A stretch of 45,778 bases of DNA from the NCBI GenBank assembly GCA_013202585.1, contig JABMPQ010000012.1, positions 1 to 45,778 of the forward strand, in the 5' to 3' direction. How positions within the stretch are numbered: position 1 is the first letter of the stretch; every line of letters begins with the position of its first letter. The position numbers and the translations under genes were made by a program. This DNA is from Parcubacteria group bacterium. GTDB taxonomy: Bacteria; Patescibacteriota; JABMPQ01. Under the pieces are notes generated by a model, which was not told where the DNA came from, did not search any database, and saw nothing but the letters and a program-made list of their open reading frames with translations. Shown here in pieces: positions 18,616 to 26,265 of this stretch.

Positions 18616-19293
18616 ATGCCCATTCCCCAAATCCTCTACAATATCGGCTACGCCGTCTGTCACCAGCTTCCCTGGCGGACTTTTCATGTCCATGATCAGG
18701 CATTGCCGCTTTGCTCGCGTTGTACTGGGATATATCTCGGTATGTTTTTGACGTTTGCGTTTTATTTTGCCTGGCACTGGTTACGTGGTCGACGGCCTAC
18801 CATTCCACCTACTTTGCCGATTATTGTTATATCAGCTTTATTTTTTATCATTATGCCCTTCAATGCTATCTCGCCTCACTTTGGCGTGCCGACACACAAT
18901 ATCGTCCGGCTTATCACCGGGATTTTATTTGGTTTTTCCATCCCCCTGTTTTTATTACCAGTTTTCAACGATAATCCCCGCGGGAAAAACAGCAGGAGTA
19001 GGATTATAAAAATGGGCGAGTACGTGTTTCTATTGGTCGCGGTGACTTTGGCAACAACTTTAATAATTATCGAAAATATCTTCGCCCTTTATTTTGTGGC
19101 CTATGCTTCGATGGCTGGTTTAGTTATCTTTGCCAGCTTGCTTAACGCGACAATTCTAAAAGAAATATTTGAGCATTACCGGAAATTTTTTAATAATTAT
19201 TGGTTTGTAGCGATGGGAGCTGTGCTAGCGGCGGCGGAGTTTACTATTTTCTTTCTCAGTCGCACCTATATCGAACAGCAATTTTTACCGTAA
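18616..19293 (+). CDS. DUF2085 membrane protein
   Basis: The 225-residue protein has about six transmembrane helices. Near the N terminus it has the DUF2085 signature: CHQ at residues 15-17 and the pair CSRCTGIYLG at 33-42, so two cysteines and a histidine face the membrane surface where they could bind metal. The function of the family is not known to me. It starts just after the V-ATPase terminator, so it needs its own promoter within or before the hairpin; I see no clear one. It is followed by an AT-rich hairpin repeat and a bidirectional terminator. Confidence 0.85.
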   Translation: MPIPQILYNIGYAVCHQLPWRTFHVHDQALPLCSRCTGIYLGMFLTFAFYFAWHWLRGRRPTIPPTLPIIVISALFFIIMPFNAISPHFGVPTHNIVRLITGILFGFSIPLFLLPVFNDNPRGKNSRSRIIKMGEYVFLLVAVTLATTLIIIENIFALYFVAYASMAGLVIFASLLNATILKEIFEHYRKFFNNYWFVAMGAVLAAAEFTIFFLSRTYIEQQFLP

Positions 19294-19307
19294 ATAAAGG
19301 TTAAGAA

Positions 19308-19379
19308 CCTTTGTTTGCTTGTTCACTCGGAGAAATAAAAAAACATTTTTATTTCTCACTCATTCACTGCGCAAATAAA
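19308..19379. repeat. AT-rich hairpin repeat, family 2, copy 1
   Basis: A perfect 12-bp stem GAGAAATAAAAA/TTTTTATTTCTC (19330-19357) is flanked by phrases that match, in reverse orientation, those flanking an AT hairpin at 22755-22824: TTTATTTGCGnAGTGA on one side and GAACnAGCAAnCAA on the other. The two are the same repeat family with diverged hairpin cores. Confidence 0.65.
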
Positions 19380-19383
19380 AAAA

Positions 19384-19410
19384 AGCCCACTTTCTCAGTG
19401 GACTTTTTTT
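19384..19410. terminator. Bidirectional terminator between convergent genes
   Basis: AGCCCAC / GTGGACT arms (one mismatch) with a 7-nt loop, a T-run on the plus side and an A-run on the other. It serves the DUF2085 gene and the convergent minus-strand gene. Confidence 0.85.
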
Positions 19411-19425
19411 GTTAACTAAGCGTTC

Positions 19426-19761
19426 TTAGTAAGTACTCATATCCCCGATGCCGCCAGCGATTGATCCAGTTAGAACTAGAGCATAATAAACACCGCAGCA
19501 GAGGCAATAGCAAATCATTGGGATAAGTCCGAGTAGTAAGCAGATTTTGCCGAACTTTTTCATTTCCATGTCTTCTTTTCCTTTGGACATGTAGATGGCA
19601 CCGAAAATGATACCGAAGATGCTGATAAAAAAGGATAAGATGTAATACAATACCTTAGGTTCAGGTATTGTGTCCTTTTTTGGCTCAGGTGAGGTGGTCG
19701 GAGTCTCTGGGGCTGGAGCTGGACCAGCGGGAGCTCCTGGGCTAGGTGTTCCTTCTGTCAT
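19426..19761 (-). CDS. Small Pro/Ala-rich membrane protein, unknown
   Basis: The first about 35 of 111 residues are a disordered Pro/Ala/Thr-rich stretch (PSPGAPAGPAPAPETP). Two hydrophobic helices follow: VLYYILSFFISIFGIIFGAIY at about 37-57 and ICLLLGLIPMICYCLCCGVYYALVL at about 73-97. The second is notably cysteine-rich (ICYCLCC). The layout resembles small proteins with a DUF4190-like two-helix membrane domain, but I would not assign a family. A TATAAT-like -10 lies on the minus strand near 19792-19797, about 30 bp upstream. Confidence 0.75.
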   Translation of the reverse strand: MTEGTPSPGAPAGPAPAPETPTTSPEPKKDTIPEPKVLYYILSFFISIFGIIFGAIYMSKGKEDMEMKKFGKICLLLGLIPMICYCLCCGVYYALVLTGSIAGGIGDMSTY

Positions 19762-19860
19762 TTGTTTTATGTTTAATTTAAATTTACTGATATTATATCA
19801 CACTAAGCTTGAAAGAGCACTTTTTTATCCACACGAGTTGTTTATTAAATAACCTGGCCA

Positions 19861-19869
19861 TGGTATAAT
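19861..19869 (+). promoter_or_regulatory. Extended -10 promoter
   Basis: TGGTATAAT is an extended -10 element, 46 bp before the DUF3048 gene. A weak TTGTTT lies 20 bp further upstream. Confidence 0.5.
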
Positions 19870-19915
19870 TTTATGGAGTTTAGGGCTAATTATAGTAATA
19901 AGTAAAAATAAAAGC

Positions 19916-21046
19916 ATGACTAACGATGTCAAAAAAGTCGAGCCCAAGATAGAAAAGGGTGGTCAGGATAGCTGGCTAAAAAGACTGGGACGTAAATTAA
20001 AAACTGACCGCAAAGCACAGATTATTCTTATCGTAGTAGTAGCAGTATTAGCAGCTGGCACAGTGCTTGGTTATTACGCTGTCTCTGACGGTAATTTAAA
20101 ATTTAGTGATCTGAAAGACAAAGAACAGCCAGAAGAAGAAACTGCAACTGCCCGTCGACTTGACGGTGTGATTGTGGAAGAGGGTGAGACTGATTATTGG
20201 CCGGTAGCGGTAATGATTGAAAATCTAACAAGTGTTCGGCCACAATCTGGACTATCGGACGCCAATGTAGTTTACGAAGCTTTGGCGGAAGGTGGTATCG
20301 CGCGTTTTATGGCCATTTTCGATAATGGTGGTCAAGCGGAGAAAATTGGCCCAGTGCGCTCGGCTCGATCCTACTATTTGGAATGGTTGTCGGAGTATGA
20401 TGCGATGTATACTTTCAGCGGCGCTTATCCTCCGGTTTTAGCTGCTGTTGATGGTTTGGGCATCAAAAATATCAACGCCATGTATGCTGGTTCAAAATAT
20501 TATTACCGAGATAGTGGAGCAGCTGCCCCTCACAATATGTTCACCAGTTCCGATAAGCTGGCTCTGGCCTTACGAGATCAGAAGCTAGATCAGAAAAAGA
20601 CTACCTACCGCTCCTGGAAGTTTAAAGACGAAGCGGAAAAATCTGAACTGCCAACTGGCGAACAAGAAATTAAGATCGATTTTTCAAGCGGCGGTTACGT
20701 AGTGGTTTACAAATATGATCGTGACACCAACACTTACTTGCGATTTAATCCGGAGGGTGTCATGCACACCGATCGCAACAATAGCAAACAAATTGCGCCG
20801 AAGAATGTAGTGGTGATACGGGTTTCTAAGGAAGTTATTGATGATAAAGGTCGTCTGGAAATGGATGTTCACGGCGAAGGCGAAGCTACTATGTTCGCCG
20901 AAGGCAAAGCTACCAAGGGCACCTGGAAGAAAAAAGATCGCACTAGTCGCACTATCTTTTACGGTGAAGACGGTGAGGAATACAGCTTAGTGCGGGGACA
21001 GACTTGGGTAGAGGTAGTGCCGCCGGATCGAAGCGTAACTTACTAG
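19916..21046 (+). CDS. DUF3048 (YerB-like) membrane-anchored protein
   Basis: The 376-residue protein has a basic cytoplasmic N terminus, one transmembrane anchor at about residues 36-58, and an external DUF3048 region. Landmarks are YWPVAVMIENLTSVRPQSGL, ANVVYEALAEGGIARFMAIF and IGPVRSARSYYLEW, then a C-terminal domain with TYLRFNPEGVMHTDRNN and the ending RGQTWVEVVPPD. The family includes Bacillus YerB, usually a lipoprotein; here a plain transmembrane anchor replaces the lipobox. Precise function unknown; an envelope role is inferred. A hairpin terminator follows. Confidence 0.88.
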   Translation: MTNDVKKVEPKIEKGGQDSWLKRLGRKLKTDRKAQIILIVVVAVLAAGTVLGYYAVSDGNLKFSDLKDKEQPEEETATARRLDGVIVEEGETDYWPVAVMIENLTSVRPQSGLSDANVVYEALAEGGIARFMAIFDNGGQAEKIGPVRSARSYYLEWLSEYDAMYTFSGAYPPVLAAVDGLGIKNINAMYAGSKYYYRDSGAAAPHNMFTSSDKLALALRDQKLDQKKTTYRSWKFKDEAEKSELPTGEQEIKIDFSSGGYVVVYKYDRDTNTYLRFNPEGVMHTDRNNSKQIAPKNVVVIRVSKEVIDDKGRLEMDVHGEGEATMFAEGKATKGTWKKKDRTSRTIFYGEDGEEYSLVRGQTWVEVVPPDRSVTY

Positions 21047-21078
21047 ACTCTAGATTAATTGAATAGTATTACGAACGG

Positions 21079-21108
21079 TGCTCACCGTGCTTGGTGGGCA
21101 TTGTTTTT
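21079..21108 (+). terminator. Terminator before glyA
   Basis: TGCTCACC / GGTGGGCA arms with a 6-nt loop (one G-T pair), then TTGTTTTT. It lies between the DUF3048 gene and glyA. Confidence 0.7.
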
Positions 21109-21120
21109 CGACAAAATTAT

Positions 21121-22395
21121 ATGGCAGAGCTTAAAAAACAAGACCCCGATATCTATAATCTCATTCAGCAGGAAACGAACCGGCAAAATGATGGGTTAGA
21201 GATGATTCCCTCGGAAAATCATACTTCATCAGCAGTGTTGGCCGCTTTAGGTTCGCGAGCCACGGATAAGTATTCCGAAGGATATCCCGGTATACGTTAT
21301 TATGGTGGCTGCGAGGTAGTTGATAAAATAGAAAATTTAGCCCGGGAGCGAGCCTGTAAGTTATTTGGTTGTGATCATGCTAATGTCCAGCCTTATTCTG
21401 GTTCACCAGCTAACATGGCCGTCTATTTTGCCCTCTGTGATCCTGGCGATACCATCATGGGACTTAAGCTGTTTCATGGTGGCCACATGACTCATGGCCT
21501 GAAAGTGAACTTTTCCGCTAAATATTACAATAGCGTACAGTATAGCGCGCGGCCAGATGGCTATCTCGATTTAGATAGCATGCGCGAGTTGGCTCGAGAA
21601 CATAAACCAAAAGTTATCATCGTCGGTGGAACAGCTTACCCACGGATATACGAGTGGGATAAGTATAAAACGATCGCTGATGAAGTTGGCGCTTATTTAT
21701 TGGCTGATATCAGTCACGTAGCTGCTTTGGTAATCGGTGGCGTCCATCCCAACCCAATTGGCGTGGCTGATGTGGTGACTTCTACGACTCACAAGACTTT
21801 GCGCGGGCCCCGGGGAGCGATGATTCTGTGTAATGGTAAGCCCTCCAAGCCTCTCCGACCAGCGGAGCGGACACGGGAAAATTTACCGACTTTAATTGAT
21901 CGAGCAATAATTCCGGGACTGCAAGGTGGGCCGCATAATCATCAGACGGCGGCGATTGCGGTGGCTTTGCAAGAAGCGATGCAACCGGAGTTTAAAAAAT
22001 ATGCTGAACAAGTGGTAAAAAATGCAGCCGTGTTGGCCGAAGGGCTACTTAGCAAAGATTTTAATTTGATAACAGGCGGGACGGATAATCACTTGATTTT
22101 GATTGATATGAGTGGCAAAAAAATAAGTGGCCAGCAAGCGGAGAAAGCTTTGGGCGAGGCGGGGATTACAGTTAATAAAAATACGATACCTTTTGATAAA
22201 CGCAAACCATTTGACCCTTCCGGGATTCGAATGGGCACACCGGCGTTAACGACGCGGGGGATGAAGGAAGGGGAGATGAAGACGATCGCGAGTTGGATTG
22301 ATAAGGCTATAAAAAATGTTGGCGACGAGAAAAAAATTGCCGCGATTAGGCAAGAGGTTTTAGAATTAACTAAGCAGTTTCCGATTTTTAGATAA
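21121..22395 (+). CDS. glyA: Serine hydroxymethyltransferase
   Basis: The 424-residue PLP enzyme interconverts serine and glycine and loads one-carbon units on tetrahydrofolate. Landmarks are EMIPSENHTS, the YPGIRYYGGCEVVD loop, the PLP-lysine motif in STTHKTLRGPRGAMI, and the C-terminal FDPSGIRMGTPALTTRGM. I use the ATG at 21121; a TTG ten codons upstream lies inside the terminator hairpin and is unlikely. It supplies methylene-tetrahydrofolate, which thyA, two kilobases downstream, consumes, so the region forms a folate one-carbon neighbourhood. Confidence 0.97.
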   Translation: MAELKKQDPDIYNLIQQETNRQNDGLEMIPSENHTSSAVLAALGSRATDKYSEGYPGIRYYGGCEVVDKIENLARERACKLFGCDHANVQPYSGSPANMAVYFALCDPGDTIMGLKLFHGGHMTHGLKVNFSAKYYNSVQYSARPDGYLDLDSMRELAREHKPKVIIVGGTAYPRIYEWDKYKTIADEVGAYLLADISHVAALVIGGVHPNPIGVADVVTSTTHKTLRGPRGAMILCNGKPSKPLRPAERTRENLPTLIDRAIIPGLQGGPHNHQTAAIAVALQEAMQPEFKKYAEQVVKNAAVLAEGLLSKDFNLITGGTDNHLILIDMSGKKISGQQAEKALGEAGITVNKNTIPFDKRKPFDPSGIRMGTPALTTRGMKEGEMKTIASWIDKAIKNVGDEKKIAAIRQEVLELTKQFPIFR

Positions 22396-22450
22396 GTTCT
22401 TTGTTCTTTTGATCTTTTTTAGCCTTTGACCTACTTTGGAAAGGAGTGAC

Positions 22451-22717
22451 ATGAGCGCTGGAAACGACACCAGGAACAGCCCTGGTATGAAAGTTGGAGT
22501 TGTGGCTCGACTTGATGGAATTGCGGGGGGTGGGGCAATTACGCCATGCACCTGTGGAGGTTGCACCGAAATTCTCTTTCCCGCAGACGCAGTAACTGGT
22601 TTGAGTGACCTGCGAGTAGGTCACCAAGTTTTCTACGAGGAAGCATTTCCTTATCCGGAGGTCAACGCGCGACAGGCAACTATGGTTCGGACTTACGCAA
22701 GTCCACTGCCAGAATAA
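22451..22717 (+). CDS. Small cold-shock-domain-like protein
   Basis: The 88-residue protein is preceded by a strong Shine-Dalgarno (AAGGAG, 6-8 bases before the ATG), rare in this window, which fixes the start over an upstream TTG. The body shows the spacing of a cold-shock OB fold: VGVVARLDGIAGGGAIT at strand 1-2, EILFPADAV where family members have DVFFHxS, LRVGHQVFYEE where they have LxEGQxVxFE, and ARQATMV at the end. The RNP aromatic residues are mostly missing and a CTCGGC cysteine pair is inserted, so nucleic-acid binding is uncertain. Assignment is by pattern only. Confidence 0.55.
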   Translation: MSAGNDTRNSPGMKVGVVARLDGIAGGGAITPCTCGGCTEILFPADAVTGLSDLRVGHQVFYEEAFPYPEVNARQATMVRTYASPLPE

Positions 22718-22725
22718 AGTTTTTC

Positions 22726-22757
22726 AGGCAAACAGAACCATCAGCTGCCTTTTTTTA
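22726..22757 (+). terminator. Probable terminator
   Basis: Short AGGCA/TGCCT stem with a weakly paired interior, followed by seven T. It ends the small cold-shock-like gene. Confidence 0.45.
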
Positions 22758-22900
22758 TTTGCGAAGTGAGCGAGGAAAAAACAAAAACTTGTTTTTGTTT
22801 TTTCGAGCGAACGAGCAATCAAGGGGCGAAGCCCCTTATTTGCGCAGATTCATTTGTGTCAGTTCCCGAACGAGCAATCAAGGGGCGAAGCCCCTTATTT
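22755..22900. repeat. Non-coding repeat cluster
   Basis: This is the main content of a 308-bp gap. It starts with an AT hairpin (AAAAACAAAAAC/GTTTTTGTTTTT) of the same family as 19308-19379. It continues with two direct 34-bp copies, 22808-22841 and 22867-22900, each reading CGAACGAGCAATCAAGGGGC and ending in the hairpin AAGGGGC-GAA-GCCCCTT. The copies are separated by 25 bp that contain no repeat. No coding signal is visible. Confidence 0.8.
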
Positions 22901-22917
22901 TAGAGCGACTGAAGGTG

Positions 22918-22945
22918 TTGATAAATTATGTCTTTCCTGTATGAT
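22918..22945 (+). promoter_or_regulatory. Promoter of the second small CSD-like gene
   Basis: TTGATA and TATGAT separated by 16 bp, about 80 bp before the ATG at 23026. Confidence 0.55.
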
Positions 22946-23025
22946 GAGCTGATCGCTAAAAACAATATTACCAAAAGGTCATTCTTTAGTACATTGCCAC
23001 AAACAAACCGCTGGAGGATAACAAT

Positions 23026-23310
23026 ATGAGCGAGGCAGGGACAGAGACCGGTGTGATTGTCAGTCTCAACCGCCAGGAGAATCTTGGCAACTTGCGGGTT
23101 GACGACAAGAAGGAAGAAGGTCGCAAGCTGTATTTTCGCTTTCAGCCATCCGACCTGAGTGGAGAAGGACAGATTCAGCTCGAAGTGGGGATGCAGGTGA
23201 AATGCAGGAGGCTTTCGTCTGGAGAGGCTTCTGCTCGGCGCCTGCCTGCTCGCCACAACTGGGCCATAGTGAAGCGAGTTGTCATGTCGCAAGAAGAGCA
23301 TACGCCTTGA
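23026..23310 (+). CDS. Small OB-fold / cold-shock-like protein
   Basis: The 94-residue protein has a good Shine-Dalgarno (GGAGG at 23013-23017). Its pattern again follows a cold-shock domain: TGVIVSLNRQENLGNLRVDD, then KLYFRFQPSDLSG in place of DVFFHxSxL, then LEVGMQVKCRR and HNWAIVKRV at the end. Similarity to the protein encoded 300 bp upstream is in layout rather than sequence. Both may be diverged RNA/DNA-binding OB folds; neither keeps the full RNP1 motif. Its terminator overlaps the promoter region of the next gene. Confidence 0.55.
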   Translation: MSEAGTETGVIVSLNRQENLGNLRVDDKKEEGRKLYFRFQPSDLSGEGQIQLEVGMQVKCRRLSSGEASARRLPARHNWAIVKRVVMSQEEHTP

Positions 23311-23324
23311 TGTCGTCCAAAAAT

Positions 23325-23353
23325 TTGCATTACTTGCACCTAGCAGCTAAAAT
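23325..23353 (+). promoter_or_regulatory. Candidate folC promoter overlapping a terminator
   Basis: TTGCAT and TAAAAT are separated by 17 bp. The -10 lies inside the left arm of the terminator of the previous gene, and the expected start of transcription is only about 20 bp before the folC ATG. Confidence 0.45.
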
Positions 23354-23373
23354 AGAGTTTAGCTGCTTTTTTA
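23342..23373 (+). terminator. Strong Rho-independent terminator
   Basis: A perfect 10-bp stem AGCAGCTAAA/TTTAGCTGCT, a 6-nt loop and a TTTTTTATTTT tail, ending 8 bp before the next ATG. Confidence 0.88.
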
Positions 23374-23380
23374 TTTTGAC

Positions 23381-24682
23381 ATGAATTATCAACAAACAAC
23401 TGAATATCTTTTTGGCCTGCAGCGCTTTGGTAGCAAATTGGACTTAACCAACATCACTAAGCTATTGGAGCTAGTAGGGAATCCACAGCGTGAGTTTAAA
23501 TCTGTTCATGTTGGCGGCACGAGTGGTAAATTTTCGGTAGTACAAATGACGGCCGCTATTTTGCAAGCCAGTGGTTACAAAGTTGGGACTTTTATTTCAC
23601 CTCATTTGTCGCGCTACAGCGAGCGGTTTTGTATCAATGGCGAGGAGATTGGGGAAAATGAGATAGTCGAGTTGGCGGGTAAATTAAAAAACGCAGCTGA
23701 CGAGATGAACACGCTGCCGGACTTTCGTCATCCCACCTTCTTTGAAATGTCGACGGCGCTGGCGTTTTTGTATTTTGCCGAGCGGGGGGTCGATGTGGCA
23801 GTGGTGGAAGTGGGGTTAGGGGGTCGGTTGGATGCAACTAATGTTTTAGATCCGCTGGTGTCTATAATTACGCACGTTGACCTTGAACACACTCACGTGC
23901 TAGGAGAGACAGTCGAGGAAATTGCCGATGAGAAAGCGGGAATTGTGAAAGAGAGGGGAGTATTAGTGACGGGGGAGCGGGATGAAAGGGTGCTAGATGT
24001 TTTTACTCGGGTTTGCCAAGAGCGTCAGGCTGAGATGTTAGCTTTGGACAGAGATTTTACGGTGAAAATAGGCAAGCAAGATTTGACGGGGCAGGAATTT
24101 TCGTTAGACTTCGATAATAAGGCCTGTAATTTATCTATTCCACTTCTCGGCGATGTACAAATCCAGAACGCGGCTCTGGCGGTGATGGCCACTTTAATTT
24201 TACAAGATAAAGGATTCAGCATTACTGAGAAATCGATCAGGACTGGACTTAAGACGGTAAAATGTCCCGGCCGACTCGAAATTGTCCAAAAAAATCCCTA
24301 CGTTGTTTTCGATTGTGCCAAGGATCCGGGGGCGATGCTAGAATTGCGGAAAACTATAGGAGAGCTGTTTGATTTTAATAAATTGATTTTGGTGATGGCT
24401 ATATCAGATGACAAAGACATTGGAAAAATGGTAAAAAATATTGCACCGGTGACGGATTTGGTAATCGCGACTGAGCATAGTATAAAAGAACGGACGCTCG
24501 ATCCCAAAATTATCCAAGCTGAATTCGCCAAGTATAATATTGAATCCACTGTTAAAGACGACGTCCCGGCGGCTGTCACTGAAGCGAAAAAACAAGCCGG
24601 CCAGAATGACCTTATCCTCATCACTGGCTCGGTATTTACCGTTGGAGAGGCGCGGGATGTTTGGTATGATGAGGCAAGGTAA
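23381..24682 (+). CDS. folC: Folylpolyglutamate / dihydrofolate synthase
   Basis: The 433-residue Mur-ligase-family enzyme adds glutamate to folates in an ATP-dependent reaction in the cytoplasm. Support: the N-terminal YLFGLQRFGSKLDLTNI, FISPHLSRYSERFCINGEEI after the nucleotide loop, VDVAVVEVGLGGRLDATNV, the HVDLEHTHVLGET metal region, and a C-terminal domain with CPGRLEIVQ. The P-loop is unusual: HVGGTSGKFSV at residues 43-53 where the family has GTNGKGS, so a phenylalanine replaces the glycine after the lysine. Otherwise complete. It heads the folC-thyA-folA group. Confidence 0.9.
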   Translation: MNYQQTTEYLFGLQRFGSKLDLTNITKLLELVGNPQREFKSVHVGGTSGKFSVVQMTAAILQASGYKVGTFISPHLSRYSERFCINGEEIGENEIVELAGKLKNAADEMNTLPDFRHPTFFEMSTALAFLYFAERGVDVAVVEVGLGGRLDATNVLDPLVSIITHVDLEHTHVLGETVEEIADEKAGIVKERGVLVTGERDERVLDVFTRVCQERQAEMLALDRDFTVKIGKQDLTGQEFSLDFDNKACNLSIPLLGDVQIQNAALAVMATLILQDKGFSITEKSIRTGLKTVKCPGRLEIVQKNPYVVFDCAKDPGAMLELRKTIGELFDFNKLILVMAISDDKDIGKMVKNIAPVTDLVIATEHSIKERTLDPKIIQAEFAKYNIESTVKDDVPAAVTEAKKQAGQNDLILITGSVFTVGEARDVWYDEAR

Positions 24683-24694
24683 AAAATAATTTTT

Positions 24695-25567
24695 ATGCAA
24701 CAATATCTCGATATCGTTACCAATATCCTGAAAAACGGCCACCAGAAAGCCGACCGCACGGGCACTGGCACTATTGCTATCGCCGGAGCGATGTTCCAGC
24801 ATGATATGAGTGACGGTTTTCCACTACTCACGACCAAAAAAGTCCCTTATCGTCTGGTAGCGAGCGAATTAGAGTTTTTTATTAAGGGTATCAGCGATAA
24901 AAAATGGCTCCAGGAGCGAGATAATCATATCTGGGACGAGTGGTGTACGCCGGAAAAAATACCTTATGCGCATGACGAAGAAACGAAGCAGAAGATGCTC
25001 GAAGAAAGAGATCTCGGCCCGATCTACGGCTGGCAGTGGCGACATTTTGGTGCTGATTATACAGGCTATGACAAAGATTATACAGGCGAAGGTGTAGACC
25101 AGTTGGCGCGAATGGTTAAAGATCTCAAAGAAAAGCCGCATAGTCGGCAAATACTCGTGCTGGCTTGGAATCCGATGGACGTGGAGAAAGTTATCCCGCC
25201 ATTTTGTCATTACGGCTTTCAAGTGATAGTGATAAATAACAAACTGAATTTGTTCTGGAACCAACGTTCGGTAGATGTGGCGTTGGGGTTGCCGTTTAAT
25301 ATCGCTAGTTACGCGACGCTGTTACATTTGCTGTGTTTGGAGACTGGATACGAAGAAGGGAGACTAACCGGATTTCTAGCTGACACTCATATTTATACTA
25401 ACCATGTCGAGAAGCTAAAAAAGCAACTGACACGCGATCCGAAAAAATATGCTTTGCCGAAACTCAAGACAGAGAATTTCACTTCAATATTCGACTGGCA
25501 TTACGAGGATTCTAAAGTTGAGGGATACGAGAGTTATTCTGGTCTCAAGTTTCCAATAGCTGTTTGA
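24695..25567 (+). CDS. thyA: Thymidylate synthase
   Basis: The 290-residue enzyme methylates dUMP using methylene-tetrahydrofolate and releases dihydrofolate. It starts MQQYLDIVTNILKNGHQKADRTGTGT. It carries YGWQWRHFG, the catalytic cysteine in PPFCHYGFQ, and the dUMP-binding RSVDVALGLPFNIASYA with HIYTNHVE. It is 12 bp after folC and upstream of folA, so product and recycling enzyme are neighbours. It ends in TGA. Confidence 0.98.
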   Translation: MQQYLDIVTNILKNGHQKADRTGTGTIAIAGAMFQHDMSDGFPLLTTKKVPYRLVASELEFFIKGISDKKWLQERDNHIWDEWCTPEKIPYAHDEETKQKMLEERDLGPIYGWQWRHFGADYTGYDKDYTGEGVDQLARMVKDLKEKPHSRQILVLAWNPMDVEKVIPPFCHYGFQVIVINNKLNLFWNQRSVDVALGLPFNIASYATLLHLLCLETGYEEGRLTGFLADTHIYTNHVEKLKKQLTRDPKKYALPKLKTENFTSIFDWHYEDSKVEGYESYSGLKFPIAV

Positions 25568-25585
25568 TAATAATTTTAATATGTT

Positions 25586-25727
25586 AATTGCGGATCAATA
25601 TCATTCTTTTTCTGACTGCGGAACTCGTCGCCCTCCCGGCCTGCCTGCCGGCAGGCAGGCAGGTAATACCGGGATGACTCCTCAGACACCCGCAGTTTGC
25701 GAGAAAGAACGATATTAACCCGCAATT
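25586..25727. repeat. 142-bp hairpin element between thyA and folA
   Basis: The outer arms (25586-25618 and 25690-25727) are long imperfect complements, including AATTGCGG/CCGCAATT-like ends, ATATC.TTCTTT/AAAGAA.GATAT and ACTGCGG/CCGCAGT. The core has CCCGG/CCGGG arms around a copy of the 20-bp palindrome at 25640-25659 with one extra CAGG unit. Same architecture as the element inside the ATPase operon, different arm sequence. Confidence 0.8.
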
Positions 25728-25762
25728 GAAGTAATTAAAGGATCGAAATTAATCTTTAACAC

Positions 25763-26242
25763 ATGATTGCTCTCATTTGTGCGGTAGCGGAAAATAATTG
25801 CATTGGTCTTAAAGGCAAACTTCCTTGGAATATTCCGGAAGACCTTAAGCATTTTCAAGATATTACTGACGGTCAGGTAGTAATGATGGGGGACGTGACC
25901 TACGAATCGATCATTGGTTATATAGGCAAGCCGTTGCCGAATAGAAAGAACGTCGTTTTGTCTTTTGATAAAAACTATCAAGACAAAGTTCCCGCCGAAG
26001 TTGAGGTCTACCACAATATCGAAGATGCCCTAGCTGCCCACAAAGATGACGATGTTTTTTTCTGCGGCGGCGCCAGTATTTATAAGCAAAGCATTGAACT
26101 AGCTGACACGCTCTATATTACTCATGTGCACCAGTCAGTAGACGGCGATACATTTTTTCCGGAAATTGACCCGAAAATATGGAAAGAGGTAGAACGAGAA
26201 GATAAGGATGGATTTTCATTTGTCATCTATAAGCGCAAATAG
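25763..26242 (+). CDS. folA: Dihydrofolate reductase
   Basis: The 159-residue enzyme reduces dihydrofolate with NADPH. The N terminus IALICAVAENNCIGLKGKLPWNIPEDLKHF has the W-x-x-P-E-D-L substrate pocket. VMMGDVTYESI follows, where T is normal but the usual R/K of MGRxTxES is replaced by D. Then come LPNRKNVVLS and VFFCGGASIYKQS, the cofactor glycine pair. It regenerates the folate oxidised by thyA. Confidence 0.96.
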   Translation: MIALICAVAENNCIGLKGKLPWNIPEDLKHFQDITDGQVVMMGDVTYESIIGYIGKPLPNRKNVVLSFDKNYQDKVPAEVEVYHNIEDALAAHKDDDVFFCGGASIYKQSIELADTLYITHVHQSVDGDTFFPEIDPKIWKEVEREDKDGFSFVIYKRK

Positions 26243-26265
26243 TTTTTAATATTTAAATCATTTTC

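Noticed and set aside
22808-22900. Two 34-bp direct repeats with hairpins, considered as a CRISPR array
   Set aside because: Only two copies, a 25-bp gap, no cas genes, and the unit belongs to a wider intergenic repeat family.
25562-25568. Possible recoding of UGA as glycine, known in some CPR lineages
   Set aside because: thyA, the nuclease gene and others end at TGA in the right place, and no in-frame TGA occurs within conserved genes.
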